Below are positions 7,774-15,676 of a stretch of DNA of 33,862 nt, piece after piece (within the stretch, counting starts at the first letter, position 1; each line of letters opens with the position of its first letter). The stretch is taken from positions 1 to 33,862 of the forward strand of contig DDZV01000054.1 of NCBI GenBank assembly GCA_002346475.1. The letters are read 5' to 3'. The translations under genes and the position numbers were made by a program. The notes under the pieces are model-generated. The model did not search any database and was not told the origin of the DNA. It saw only the letters and a list, made by a program, of their open reading frames with translations. The stretch is from Acidobacteria bacterium UBA2999 (GTDB lineage: Bacteria; Acidobacteriota; Vicinamibacteria; Vicinamibacterales; UBA2999).

Positions 7774-8574
7774 GTGAATTATTTGTTTGCCGCAATCCTT
7801 GGTACGGTTCAGGGACTTACAGAGTTTCTGCCCGTGTCTAGTTCAGCACATCTAATTTTGGCACGAGCTTTCTTCGGATGGGATGCCACCGTGTTTGGGC
7901 TATCGTTTGATGTAGCTTGTCATGTTGGTACGCTGACAGCGATTCTCTACTATTTTCGTGGTGAGATTAGAGAGATGATCAAGGGAATCCCCTTAGCAGT
8001 ACGCGATGGCAGTGAGAGTGGTCGACCAATTCAGTTAATTCTAGTTGCGACAATTCCAGCTATCATCTTTGGTTTATTGATGGCGGATCGTATCGAGGTG
8101 CTATTTCGAACGCCTCTAGTTTGTGCCGTGGCTTTATCATTTGGTGCGTTGGCGATGGTTTTAGTCGAACGAATTCGGCAGCATGATCGTAGCGAGTGGG
8201 AACTTACGAATGGCCAAGCTTTGGCACTTGGATGTGCACAGGCTGTTGCGCTCTTTCCTGGAGTTTCACGTTCAGGCGCTGTGATTACGCTAGCGCTTTT
8301 TCTTGGGTTGCAGCGTGAGGCTGGTGCGCGGTTTGCTTTTCTTTTGGGTATTCCGGTGATTCTCCTTGCGGCACTCAGAACTGGATCAAACATTCTGGCA
8401 ACTGAGGAGGGAGTCGACTTTATTCTGCTAGCGATTGGTGCAATTACCTCAGCGCTTGTGGGTTACGCGACAATAAAATATTTTTTAGGCTACTTAGCTC
8501 GGAACACACTTGATGCATTTGCTGTGTATCGCCTAGTGCTTGCTGTTACAGTCATTATTTGGCTTGTAGTGTGA
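7774..8574 (+). CDS. uppP: Undecaprenyl-diphosphatase (bacitracin resistance protein family)
   Basis: An integral membrane phosphatase that recycles undecaprenyl diphosphate to the monophosphate carrier for peptidoglycan and glycan export. The two family motifs are intact: GTVQGLTEFLPVSSSAHLIL at 10-29 (E17 and the serine cluster) and PGVSRSG at 162-168 (R166). About eight hydrophobic helices are seen. At 266 aa it matches the family. The start is GTG at 7774 with no clear Shine-Dalgarno. Its 3' end abuts the DUF502 gene, with only 5 bases between the stop and the next ATG, so the two are likely co-transcribed. Confidence 0.95.
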   Translation: MNYLFAAILGTVQGLTEFLPVSSSAHLILARAFFGWDATVFGLSFDVACHVGTLTAILYYFRGEIREMIKGIPLAVRDGSESGRPIQLILVATIPAIIFGLLMADRIEVLFRTPLVCAVALSFGALAMVLVERIRQHDRSEWELTNGQALALGCAQAVALFPGVSRSGAVITLALFLGLQREAGARFAFLLGIPVILLAALRTGSNILATEEGVDFILLAIGAITSALVGYATIKYFLGYLARNTLDAFAVYRLVLAVTVIIWLVV

Positions 8575-8579
8575 TTGAT

Positions 8580-9206
8580 ATGGGTTCTTGGTTACGACGT
8601 ACATTCATCGCAGGGTTTTTTGTTACGGTACCGCTGGGTCTCAGTGTTGCAGCACTGTTCTGGATATTTGGGGTAGTTGACGGTTTAACAGTTCCTTTTA
8701 CAAGACAGTTGTTGGGGCGTCAGATTCCAGGGCTTGGCCTGGTGATTACAGCGATGCTCGTTCTTGCTGTTGGTGCTGTGACAACCAACGTGATTGGCCG
8801 GCGAGTGGTTTCTCGTACGGAAGAAATTCTGATGCGGGTACCAGTATTTAGGGCGATCTATGCACCAATACGCCAACTAATTGTTGCATTTTCTCCTAAT
8901 GCGGCAGCTGGTTTTAAACGGGTTGTGATGGTAGAGGATCCCCGCCGTGGACTGGTGATGGGTTTTCTCACACGTGAGTTTTCAGTGGATCGAGGTCATG
9001 GTTCAGAAAAATTTGTGGCAGTATATGTGCCAACAAATCACTTGTATCTTGGTGACGTTGCAATCTATCCCCGTGGACAGGCTCTCTTTCCAGAAATAAC
9101 AGTTAAAGAGGGTATTCAAATTTTTCTGACCGGTGGAATGTCGCTACCAGAGGTTTTAAAAGGAGCTGGTCGTAATCGCCCAGGCAGCGACTACGAGACT
9201 AAATAG
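8580..9206 (+). CDS. DUF502-family membrane protein
   Basis: Two N-terminal membrane helices (about residues 5-30 and 48-70) flank a short loop, then a soluble domain follows containing RRVVSRTEEILMRVPVFRAIY and PIRQLIVAFS and ending in GGMSLPEVL. These match the DUF502 family, whose biochemical function is unknown. I chose ATG 8580 (208 aa), just after the uppP stop, over the upstream in-frame TTG 8559 and GTG 8571, because the RRTFIAGFFVTVPL start is typical. It is transcribed with uppP and precedes the pyrophosphatase by 19 bases, so it may belong to the same transcript. Confidence 0.87.
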   Translation: MGSWLRRTFIAGFFVTVPLGLSVAALFWIFGVVDGLTVPFTRQLLGRQIPGLGLVITAMLVLAVGAVTTNVIGRRVVSRTEEILMRVPVFRAIYAPIRQLIVAFSPNAAAGFKRVVMVEDPRRGLVMGFLTREFSVDRGHGSEKFVAVYVPTNHLYLGDVAIYPRGQALFPEITVKEGIQIFLTGGMSLPEVLKGAGRNRPGSDYETK

Positions 9207-9225
9207 AACAGAGAGGACGAGAGTC

Positions 9226-11727
9226 ATGGATAGGTGGATGAAGAAAACTGGCAAATTGGGAATATTTGTAATTGCGATGCTCCTCTTAATGGGGAGCAGT
9301 GCTTACAGTGAGGCACAGCCGGAACCAACGATGCCAGAGGAACACACTTCGGCAACGGAACACCATCCTGGTGGCGAAGCCAATCTCGAATTGCCCGATC
9401 TTGGTCAAACTGAAGTTGGTGGTTACAGTGCTGTCGGATTGCTATCCGGGGGACTCGGGGTTTCTATTTTAGGCATGCTGTTCGGACTGGTTGTTTTAAT
9501 ACAGCTCAAGAACCTTCCAGTGCATCGATCCATGCGTGAAGTCTCGGAAATCATCTATGCAACCTGCAAGACTTATCTCATGACGCAAGGGAAGTTCCTG
9601 GCATTGTTGGAGGTTTTTATTGCGGTCATTATCGTGCTCTATTTCGGGTTATTGCTCGAGATGAGTCTCGGAAGAGTAGCCATCATTCTGTTCTTTAGTG
9701 GTGTTGGCATTCTTGGCAGCTACGGCGTAGCTTGGTTTGGCATTCGCGTGAATACTTATGCTAACTCTCGTGCAGCTTTTGCAAGTCTTCAGGGGCGTCC
9801 TTACCCGGTGTATGCCATTCCACTCAAGGCCGGCATGAGCATCGGTATGATGCTGATTAGCGTCGAACTTCTCATCATGCTGTGTATTTTACTCTTCATT
9901 CCTGGAGAGTACGCCGGCGCTTGTTTCATTGGCTTTGCTATCGGTGAATCACTCGGCGCTGCGGCTCTGAGAATTGCAGGTGGTATTTTTACCAAGATTG
10001 CTGATATTGGAGCGGACCTTATGAAGATCGCTTTCAATATTAAGGAAGACGATCCACGTAATCCTGGGGTCATTGCGGACTGCACAGGCGACAATGCCGG
10101 TGACTCCGTTGGTCCGAGTGCAGATGGTTTTGAGACCTATGGTGTTACTGGAGTGGCACTCATCACATTCATCATGTTAGCGGTTCCTGAGGCAGTGAAC
10201 CAGATCACGTTGCTTGTGTGGCTTTTTGTGATGCGTGTGACGATGATTTTGGCTAGCGGTGCGTCGTATCTTCTCAACGAGGCACGAGCGAAGGCCGTAT
10301 ATTCTAAGGCAGGACGCATGAACTTTGAGGCACCGCTAACTTCACTTGTATGGCTGACTTCGATCGTCTCTGTCATAACTACTTACGTGGTGTCGCATCT
10401 ACTGATTTCTGATTTAGGTGATGGCACGCTTTGGTGGAAACTGGCAACCATCGTTACATGCGGAACCCTTGCTGGTGCAATCATTCCTGAGCTAGTGAAG
10501 ATTTTTACGTCTGTTGAATCCACACATGTAAAAGAAGTTGTAGTTTCTTCTCGGGAGGGTGGTGCTTCTCTCAATATTCTATCTGGCTTAGTTGCAGGGA
10601 ACTTCAGTGCTTACTGGTTAGGGCTTGCGATAGTAACGCTGATGAGCATTGCTTATTTCGTCAGTGCTTCGAGTGTAGCAATGACTGATCTGATGCTTGC
10701 TCCAGCGGTGTTTGCCTTCGGTCTTGTGGCATTTGGCTTTCTCGGGATGGGTCCAGTAACAATTGCGGTCGACTCATACGGACCAGTCACTGACAATGCG
10801 CAATCGGTATTTGAACTCTCGATGATTGAATCGATTCCTGGTGTCCAGGAAGAGGTCAAAAGTCAGTTTGGTGTAGAAACTCAGTTTGAGAGAGCCAAAG
10901 ATCTGCTAGAGGAGAATGATGGCGCAGGAAATACTTTTAAAGCCACAGCGAAACCCGTGCTAATTGGAACTGCTGTCGTTGGTGCAACAACAATGATTTT
11001 TTCGATCATTATGTTGCTGACAGAGGGACTTCAGCCGGAACTGCTTCCTAACCTCTCGCTTTTGCACGCACCATTTCTTTTGGGATTAGTAACGGGTGGT
11101 GCAGTGATCTATTGGTTTACTGGTGCATCGATGCAGGCTGTGACGACTGGTGCCTATCGGGCTGTCGAGTTTATTAAAGCGAACATTAAACTTGAAGACG
11201 TTGAGAAGGCCTCGGTAGAGGACAGTAAAAAGGTAGTGGCAATCTGCACCCAGTATGCACAGCGTGGAATGTTCAATATTTTTCTCGCGGTATTCTTTTC
11301 GACATTGGCTTTTGCGTTTATCGAGCCGTATTTCTTTATCGGCTACCTTGTTTCAATTGCATTGTTCGGGTTATACCAAGCAATCTTTATGGCAAATGCT
11401 GGGGGAGCTTGGGACAATGCTAAGAAGATCGTTGAAACTGATTTAAAGATGAAAAATACGCCTCTACACGAGGCAACCGTTGTAGGTGACACGGTTGGGG
11501 ATCCGTATAAGGACACGTCATCCGTTGCGCTTAATCCAGTTATTAAATTTACTACTTTATTTGGTCTGCTTGCGGTTGAACTCGGAATACTCGTAACACA
11601 AGGTATGGGTGCTGGTGTTACACAGCTGTTTGCGATGTTCTTTCTGGTGATTTCTATGGTTTTTGTATATCGATCGTTTTATGGAATGAGAATTACTGTG
11701 GCCGACAATACAAACAGCGATATTTAA
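9226..11727 (+). CDS. hppA: Membrane-bound ion-translocating pyrophosphatase (divergent, with N-terminal extension)
   Basis: Couples pyrophosphate hydrolysis to H+ (or Na+) pumping. Active-site blocks are recognisable: GGIFTKIADIGADLMKIAF, EDDPRNPGVIADCTGDNAGD from residue 275, GPVTDNAQ, and near the C-terminus NAGGAWDNAKK and VVGDTVGDPYKDTSS. The GNTFKATAKP block (568-577) has lysine at 572, the residue associated with K+-independent enzymes. The first block continues GPSADGFETYG, where most relatives have CAGMAADLFETY. At 833 aa it is longer than the usual 670-770: the first 65 or so residues resemble a signal peptide (MKKTGKLGIFVIAMLLL... AYS|EA) plus a His/Glu-rich spacer. A GAGAGGACGAGAG ribosome site precedes the ATG. 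The family is sure; the pumped ion is not. Confidence 0.93.
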   Translation: MDRWMKKTGKLGIFVIAMLLLMGSSAYSEAQPEPTMPEEHTSATEHHPGGEANLELPDLGQTEVGGYSAVGLLSGGLGVSILGMLFGLVVLIQLKNLPVHRSMREVSEIIYATCKTYLMTQGKFLALLEVFIAVIIVLYFGLLLEMSLGRVAIILFFSGVGILGSYGVAWFGIRVNTYANSRAAFASLQGRPYPVYAIPLKAGMSIGMMLISVELLIMLCILLFIPGEYAGACFIGFAIGESLGAAALRIAGGIFTKIADIGADLMKIAFNIKEDDPRNPGVIADCTGDNAGDSVGPSADGFETYGVTGVALITFIMLAVPEAVNQITLLVWLFVMRVTMILASGASYLLNEARAKAVYSKAGRMNFEAPLTSLVWLTSIVSVITTYVVSHLLISDLGDGTLWWKLATIVTCGTLAGAIIPELVKIFTSVESTHVKEVVVSSREGGASLNILSGLVAGNFSAYWLGLAIVTLMSIAYFVSASSVAMTDLMLAPAVFAFGLVAFGFLGMGPVTIAVDSYGPVTDNAQSVFELSMIESIPGVQEEVKSQFGVETQFERAKDLLEENDGAGNTFKATAKPVLIGTAVVGATTMIFSIIMLLTEGLQPELLPNLSLLHAPFLLGLVTGGAVIYWFTGASMQAVTTGAYRAVEFIKANIKLEDVEKASVEDSKKVVAICTQYAQRGMFNIFLAVFFSTLAFAFIEPYFFIGYLVSIALFGLYQAIFMANAGGAWDNAKKIVETDLKMKNTPLHEATVVGDTVGDPYKDTSSVALNPVIKFTTLFGLLAVELGILVTQGMGAGVTQLFAMFFLVISMVFVYRSFYGMRITVADNTNSDI

Positions 11728-11901
11728 CTAATTAAAGGACTTTTAGGCAGATAGTAGTCAATGCCTTAGTCAGGGATTTGGACAAAAGATTCATTGGAAG
11801 TTCTAGTTTCAGGTGCTTTTTATTAACGATGGCCTAAGAAACCAGGATAGAATGCGCATTCTTCCTATTATCTAGGTAGGATTAAGAAAATATGCTGATT
11901 A

Positions 11902-11931
11902 TTGACACGTGTTTTATGTCCTAGCTATAAT
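11902..11931 (+). promoter_or_regulatory. Consensus sigma-70 promoter of the tonB-exbBDD operon
   Basis: TTGACA at 11902-11907 and TATAAT at 11926-11931, both perfect, separated by 18 bases. The predicted start is near 11938, about 47 bases before the tonB start. This is the closest match to consensus in the window. The 170 bases between the pyrophosphatase stop and this promoter contain nothing else I can identify. Confidence 0.8.
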
Positions 11932-11984
11932 CGGCCGTTTTTGTAGGGTTAAAAATTACGATTCGTTCGTAGGAGGTTAGGTCG

Positions 11985-12698
<714 letters not shown>

Positions 12699-12779
12699 GT
12701 GGGGGCAGCAGGCCTCTGCAAGGGTAGGGGTATAAGGCGGCTTCAAGTTTTGTCAACTCGTTAAACTCGGAGGAATACA

Positions 12780-13469
12780 ATGGAAGGCGGAGGCCTCGAT
12801 TTTATTGAAATGTTTCAGCAGATGGGCACGGTTGCCTTGGGTGTTGCCGTGGTTCTGTTTTTCATGTCTTTCTGGTCAGTCGGTGTAGCTATTGAGCGTA
12901 TCTATACCTATAACAAAGCGCGTCAGCAATCCAAGCTGTACGCTCCAGAAATTGCAAAACATCTAAAGACTGGCGACCTGAAGAAAGCTCTCGCGCTTTC
13001 AAGTGCAGAGGATTACAAATATAGCCATCTCGCAAAGGTTGTACTTGCAGGTATACAGGAATATCACTTTCAGCAAGAGGGTGGTGGTAGCTCCCTAAGT
13101 CGTGATGACTTGCTTGATACAGTACGCCGAGCTATCCAACGAGCTACAGCCATGACAACTTCTGATCTCAAGAAGGGTGTCAATGCTTTAGCCACGATTG
13201 GTTCTACGGCACCTTTTGTTGGTCTACTAGGAACCGTTGTTGGTGTTATTAACGCGTTTGTTGGTATTGCATCCACCGGATCAGGTGGTATTGGTGCAGT
13301 GTCAGCTGGTATTGCAGAGGCACTTGTTGAGACAGGCCTTGGCCTGTTTGTGGCTATTCCAGCTGTGTGGTTCTACAATTACCTGACCGGTCGAATTGAA
13401 TATTTCACCGTTGAGATGGACAATTCGTCGTCAGAACTTCTGGACTATTTCATTAAGAAGACCTCTTAG
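12780..13469 (+). CDS. exbB: MotA/TolQ/ExbB-type proton channel protein
   Basis: Inner-membrane motor subunit that, with ExbD, energises TonB. The three-helix pattern is clear: helix 1 at about 15-38, a cytoplasmic loop with LKTGDLKKALAL, then the conserved helix 2 GSTAPFVGLLGTVVGVINAF and helix 3 AGIAEALVETGLGLFVAIPAVWFYNYL. At 229 aa it is a normal length. A strong GGAGGAATACA ribosome site precedes the ATG. It is second in the operon and is followed by a perfect hairpin before the first exbD. TolQ is an alternative name, but TonB immediately upstream favours ExbB. Confidence 0.94.
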   Translation: MEGGGLDFIEMFQQMGTVALGVAVVLFFMSFWSVGVAIERIYTYNKARQQSKLYAPEIAKHLKTGDLKKALALSSAEDYKYSHLAKVVLAGIQEYHFQQEGGGSSLSRDDLLDTVRRAIQRATAMTTSDLKKGVNALATIGSTAPFVGLLGTVVGVINAFVGIASTGSGGIGAVSAGIAEALVETGLGLFVAIPAVWFYNYLTGRIEYFTVEMDNSSSELLDYFIKKTS

Positions 13470-13482
13470 GTTTAATTATTTA

Positions 13483-13510
13483 TAAGGACCAGCTTCACAG
13501 CTGGTCCTTA
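13483..13510 (+). promoter_or_regulatory. Perfect intercistronic hairpin between exbB and exbD
   Basis: TAAGGACCAGC (13483-13493) pairs exactly with GCTGGTCCTTA (13500-13510) around a 6-base TTCACA loop. No U-tract follows, so it is not a classic terminator. It ends 3 bases before GGGGA, the ribosome site of the downstream exbD. It could protect exbB mRNA from 3' decay, cause partial attenuation, or dampen exbD translation; the sequence alone does not decide. Confidence 0.7.
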
Positions 13511-13525
13511 GATGGGGACTGAACT

Positions 13526-13966
13526 ATGGCAATGTCAATGGGTAGCAGCGGTGGCGCCATGTCTGACATTAATGTCACTCCGCTTGTCGACGTAATGCTC
13601 GTGCTGCTCATCATTATGATGATTGTGGCTCCTTTGCTCCAGAAAGGCGTCGACGTTCGTTTGCCAACTGCGGTGCATGGCGGTGACAAGCCGGAAACGC
13701 AGGGTCAGACCGTTGTGGCAGTTGGTCCTGATAGTAGCTTGTACGTCAATGCTGTTTTAGTTACACCAAACGATCTTCGCCGGCGAGTTGACGAAGCATT
13801 TGAACGAACAGGCGGCGAGCGTCTTATTCTCATTAAGGCTGACGAAGATGCTCCCTACGGGGCCGTGATGGAAGCTATGGACAGTTTGCGAGCTATGGGT
13901 ATCGAAGATATGGGATTAATTACGGAACCCCCGACTGGATCGGGCGCTATATTGGGAGGTGAGTAA
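13526..13966 (+). CDS. exbD: ExbD/TolR-type biopolymer transport protein, first copy
   Basis: Single-pass inner-membrane protein of the ExbB-ExbD motor. The membrane helix at about 17-36 carries the essential aspartate D22 in INVTPLVDVMLVLLIIMMIV. The periplasmic domain follows with VAVGPDSSLYVNAVLV and LILIKADEDAPYGAVMEAMDSL, family-typical of the ExbD fold. At 146 aa it is normal. GGGGA precedes the ATG at good spacing. Its stop overlaps the start of the second exbD (TAATG), implying coupled translation. Confidence 0.94.
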   Translation: MAMSMGSSGGAMSDINVTPLVDVMLVLLIIMMIVAPLLQKGVDVRLPTAVHGGDKPETQGQTVVAVGPDSSLYVNAVLVTPNDLRRRVDEAFERTGGERLILIKADEDAPYGAVMEAMDSLRAMGIEDMGLITEPPTGSGAILGGE

Positions 13967-14442
13967 TGGCCCATAAACACCACGGCGCGGTGCAGGAGGT
14001 GCACTCAAAAGAGCTTCCGGCGATGAATGAGATGAATATGACGCCGATGATTGACGTGCTTCTTGTGCTTCTCGTCATCTTCATGGCTGCTTTGCCCCTC
14101 GCGCAAAAAGGTATTGATGTTAACCTTCCTGCCGAGACACGGACAGCTCAGCAGCAACAGGTGGACATTAGTCAAATTGTTTTGGAGTACACGCCTAATC
14201 GTCAGATCTCCATTAATAAGCAGGATGTGACTATTCTCGAGCTAGAAGATAGACTTCGAGATATTTATGACGAGCGCAATGACAAGACAATGTTTATTGC
14301 TGCCGCTGGGAATCTTCGGTACGGCGAAATTGTTGAAGTCATTGATGCTGCAAAGGGTGCTGGTGTTGAGAAAGTTGGTATTGTGACCGAAGGCATGCGC
14401 GCTGCTGGTGCTGCGGGCGATGGTCTGACAGGCGCTGAATAG
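13966..14442 (+). CDS. exbD: ExbD/TolR-type biopolymer transport protein, second copy
   Basis: Paralogue of the preceding gene. A His-rich N-terminus (MAHKHHG) precedes the membrane helix with D30 in NMTPMIDVLLVLLVIF, then a periplasmic domain with ISQIVLEYTPNRQISINKQDV and MFIAAAGNLRYGEIVEVIDAA. At 158 aa it ends in an alanine/glycine-rich tail. The ATG overlaps the upstream stop by one base and is preceded by GGGAGGTGA. Two non-identical ExbDs with one ExbB suggest either a heterodimeric plug or two alternative motors. It closes the operon; a terminator follows. Confidence 0.94.
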   Translation: MAHKHHGAVQEVHSKELPAMNEMNMTPMIDVLLVLLVIFMAALPLAQKGIDVNLPAETRTAQQQQVDISQIVLEYTPNRQISINKQDVTILELEDRLRDIYDERNDKTMFIAAAGNLRYGEIVEVIDAAKGAGVEKVGIVTEGMRAAGAAGDGLTGAE

Positions 14443-14478
14443 CAGTAGGGCACTATAAGTTTTCTGTTTGAGATATAT

Positions 14479-14512
14479 AGGCTGTCTCCTTAATCGGGGG
14501 GGCAGCCTTTTT
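14479..14512 (+). terminator. Rho-independent terminator of the tonB-exbBDD operon
   Basis: AGGCTG (14479-14484) pairs with CAGCCT (14503-14508). The stem extends through TCTCC against the G-run with two G-U pairs, and a TTTTT tract runs to 14512. It lies 37 bases after the second exbD stop. Confidence 0.85.
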
Positions 14513-14556
14513 AATTTGTTATCTGTTTATCCCTATTACCAAATCTGTTCAAGAAT

Positions 14557-14599
14557 AAAAAAAGACGGCCACATGATGATTCCATCGTGTGGCCGTCTT
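14557..14599 (-). terminator. Strong terminator of the TPR lipoprotein gene
   Basis: AAGACGGCCACA (14562-14573) pairs perfectly with TGTGGCCGTCTT (14588-14599), and the stem continues for about five more pairs. On the minus strand it is followed by a run of T residues (TTTTTTTATTC in total). It lies about 30 bases past the lipoprotein stop. Confidence 0.9.
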
Positions 14600-14627
14600 G
14601 GCAGAGAATGCTTTTAAAAGTTTGGTT

Positions 14628-15572
14628 TTAGACTTCACCGGCAGGTGCTGCTATCGCCTGGTTTTGTAAGTCTTGCGCAAGATCGCGGAGCTCGTTGGCT
14701 TCCTCAATTAATGCCTCAAAAGCATCCCTGTCTGTTTCCAATTCTGCTTTGAGACGGAGGAGAAGCCCCTTATAGGTCAGCGCCTCAACATAGTCGCCTT
14801 TGAGCTCAATTGCCTTATCAGCAGAGAGGACACCGGCTTCGAGATAAGTGCTTTTTTGCTCATCTGTGAGTCCAAAGTCTCGATACACTTCATCCCAATA
14901 GTAAGCTGCCAGGGTTTGATGTGCCTCTGGGTTGTTTGGTTCTAGAACGACGCGACCTTGTAGTGCCTCGATCGCCTTTTCAAAATCACCTAGGCGACCG
15001 TAGTAGCCAGCCATTTGCATCAAGACTGATGGATCTTGTGAGTTCGCTGCTTGTGCGTCGACTAGCACAGACTCGGCTGAATCATATTCTCCAAGGTCCT
15101 CGTAAACTCTTGACAGGACAAAATAGTTTGCTGTCTCACTGGGGTTTGCTGCGATCATTTGTTGCAGAATTGGTTCTGCCGCATCAGGATCATTCATTTT
15201 GTCTGGACCGTAGGCATTAACCAAATACTCAAGGGCGAGTTGTCTGAGAGCAGGGTCCTGTTCCAGTTCTCCAGATTTCCGATAGTTTTCAATGGCCTTC
15301 TCAAGGAGCATGTCGTTTTCTGGCTCGCCTCGCCTAGTTGGCCTATAGAGATTGTCATAGCTGTTCGCCAGGTAGAAGTACGCAGCCGTTAAACTAGGAT
15401 CTTCTGCGAGTGTTTCTTCATACATCTCTGCTGCAGCACGGTAGTCCTGGGCTTGATAAAGGCCGTTTGCATCTCTAAACGCCATTTTTCCCTGGAGACC
15501 GTCAAAGTAGTTGCAACCGGACAGTGCAACACCAAGGACTATGGCCAGGGTTATTGTTGATAGCTTCCGCAT
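14628..15572 (-). CDS. TPR-repeat lipoprotein
   Basis: The N-terminus MRKLSTITLAIVLGVALSGC is a lipoprotein signal with lipobox LSGC and C20 as the acylation site. Residues 30-260 are tetratricopeptide-like helices with patterns such as YQAQDYRAAAEMYEETLAEDPS, AAYFYLANSYDNL, YFVLSRVYEDLGEYDSAESVL and YGRLGDFEKAIEALQGRVVLEPNNPEAH. A charged coiled-coil-like tail (EANELRDLAQDLQNQ) ends the 314-aa protein. It is probably anchored to a membrane facing the periplasm and acts as a protein-interaction scaffold. It sits convergent to the TonB operon and shares a divergent promoter region with rel. GGGAG before the ATG is its ribosome site. The specific partner is unknown. Confidence 0.88.
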   Translation of the reverse strand: MRKLSTITLAIVLGVALSGCNYFDGLQGKMAFRDANGLYQAQDYRAAAEMYEETLAEDPSLTAAYFYLANSYDNLYRPTRRGEPENDMLLEKAIENYRKSGELEQDPALRQLALEYLVNAYGPDKMNDPDAAEPILQQMIAANPSETANYFVLSRVYEDLGEYDSAESVLVDAQAANSQDPSVLMQMAGYYGRLGDFEKAIEALQGRVVLEPNNPEAHQTLAAYYWDEVYRDFGLTDEQKSTYLEAGVLSADKAIELKGDYVEALTYKGLLLRLKAELETDRDAFEALIEEANELRDLAQDLQNQAIAAPAGEV

Positions 15573-15610
15573 TGTTTTTCTTCTCCCTTTAAAGAACCTT
15601 CAAGCGGGCC

Positions 15611-15640
15611 ATTGTAGTGAGCCTCTTTCTTCAGAGTCAA
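15611..15640 (-). promoter_or_regulatory. Promoter of the TPR lipoprotein gene
   Basis: Minus strand: -35 TTGACT (15635-15640), 18-base spacer, -10 TACAAT (15611-15616), predicted start near 15605, leader about 33 bases. The -35 box lies in the palindrome at 15636-15652. Confidence 0.6.
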
Positions 15641-15652
15641 GGCTTCCTTGAC
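15636..15652. promoter_or_regulatory. Operator-like palindrome shared by two divergent -35 boxes
   Basis: GTCAAGG-CTT-CCTTGAC: perfect 7-base arms around a 3-base centre. The left arm contains most of the lipoprotein promoter's -35, the right arm most of the putative rel promoter's -35. It could be a regulator site or simply two mirrored -35 boxes. Confidence 0.4.
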
Positions 15653-15676
15653 CCCCTGAGCCCCCCCTTTTATCAT
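15648..15676 (+). promoter_or_regulatory. Putative rel promoter overlapping the first ATG
   Basis: TTGACC (15648-15653), 17-base spacer, TATCAT (15671-15676). Transcription would begin near 15683, after the ATG at 15675. If real, rel must start further down, for example at TTG 15699, which has AAAGGG 9 bases upstream. Confidence 0.45.

Noticed and set aside
8031..8393. A 120-codon minus-strand frame inside uppP
   Set aside because: It has no recognisable domain and sits fully opposite a well-conserved membrane enzyme; it is an antisense shadow.
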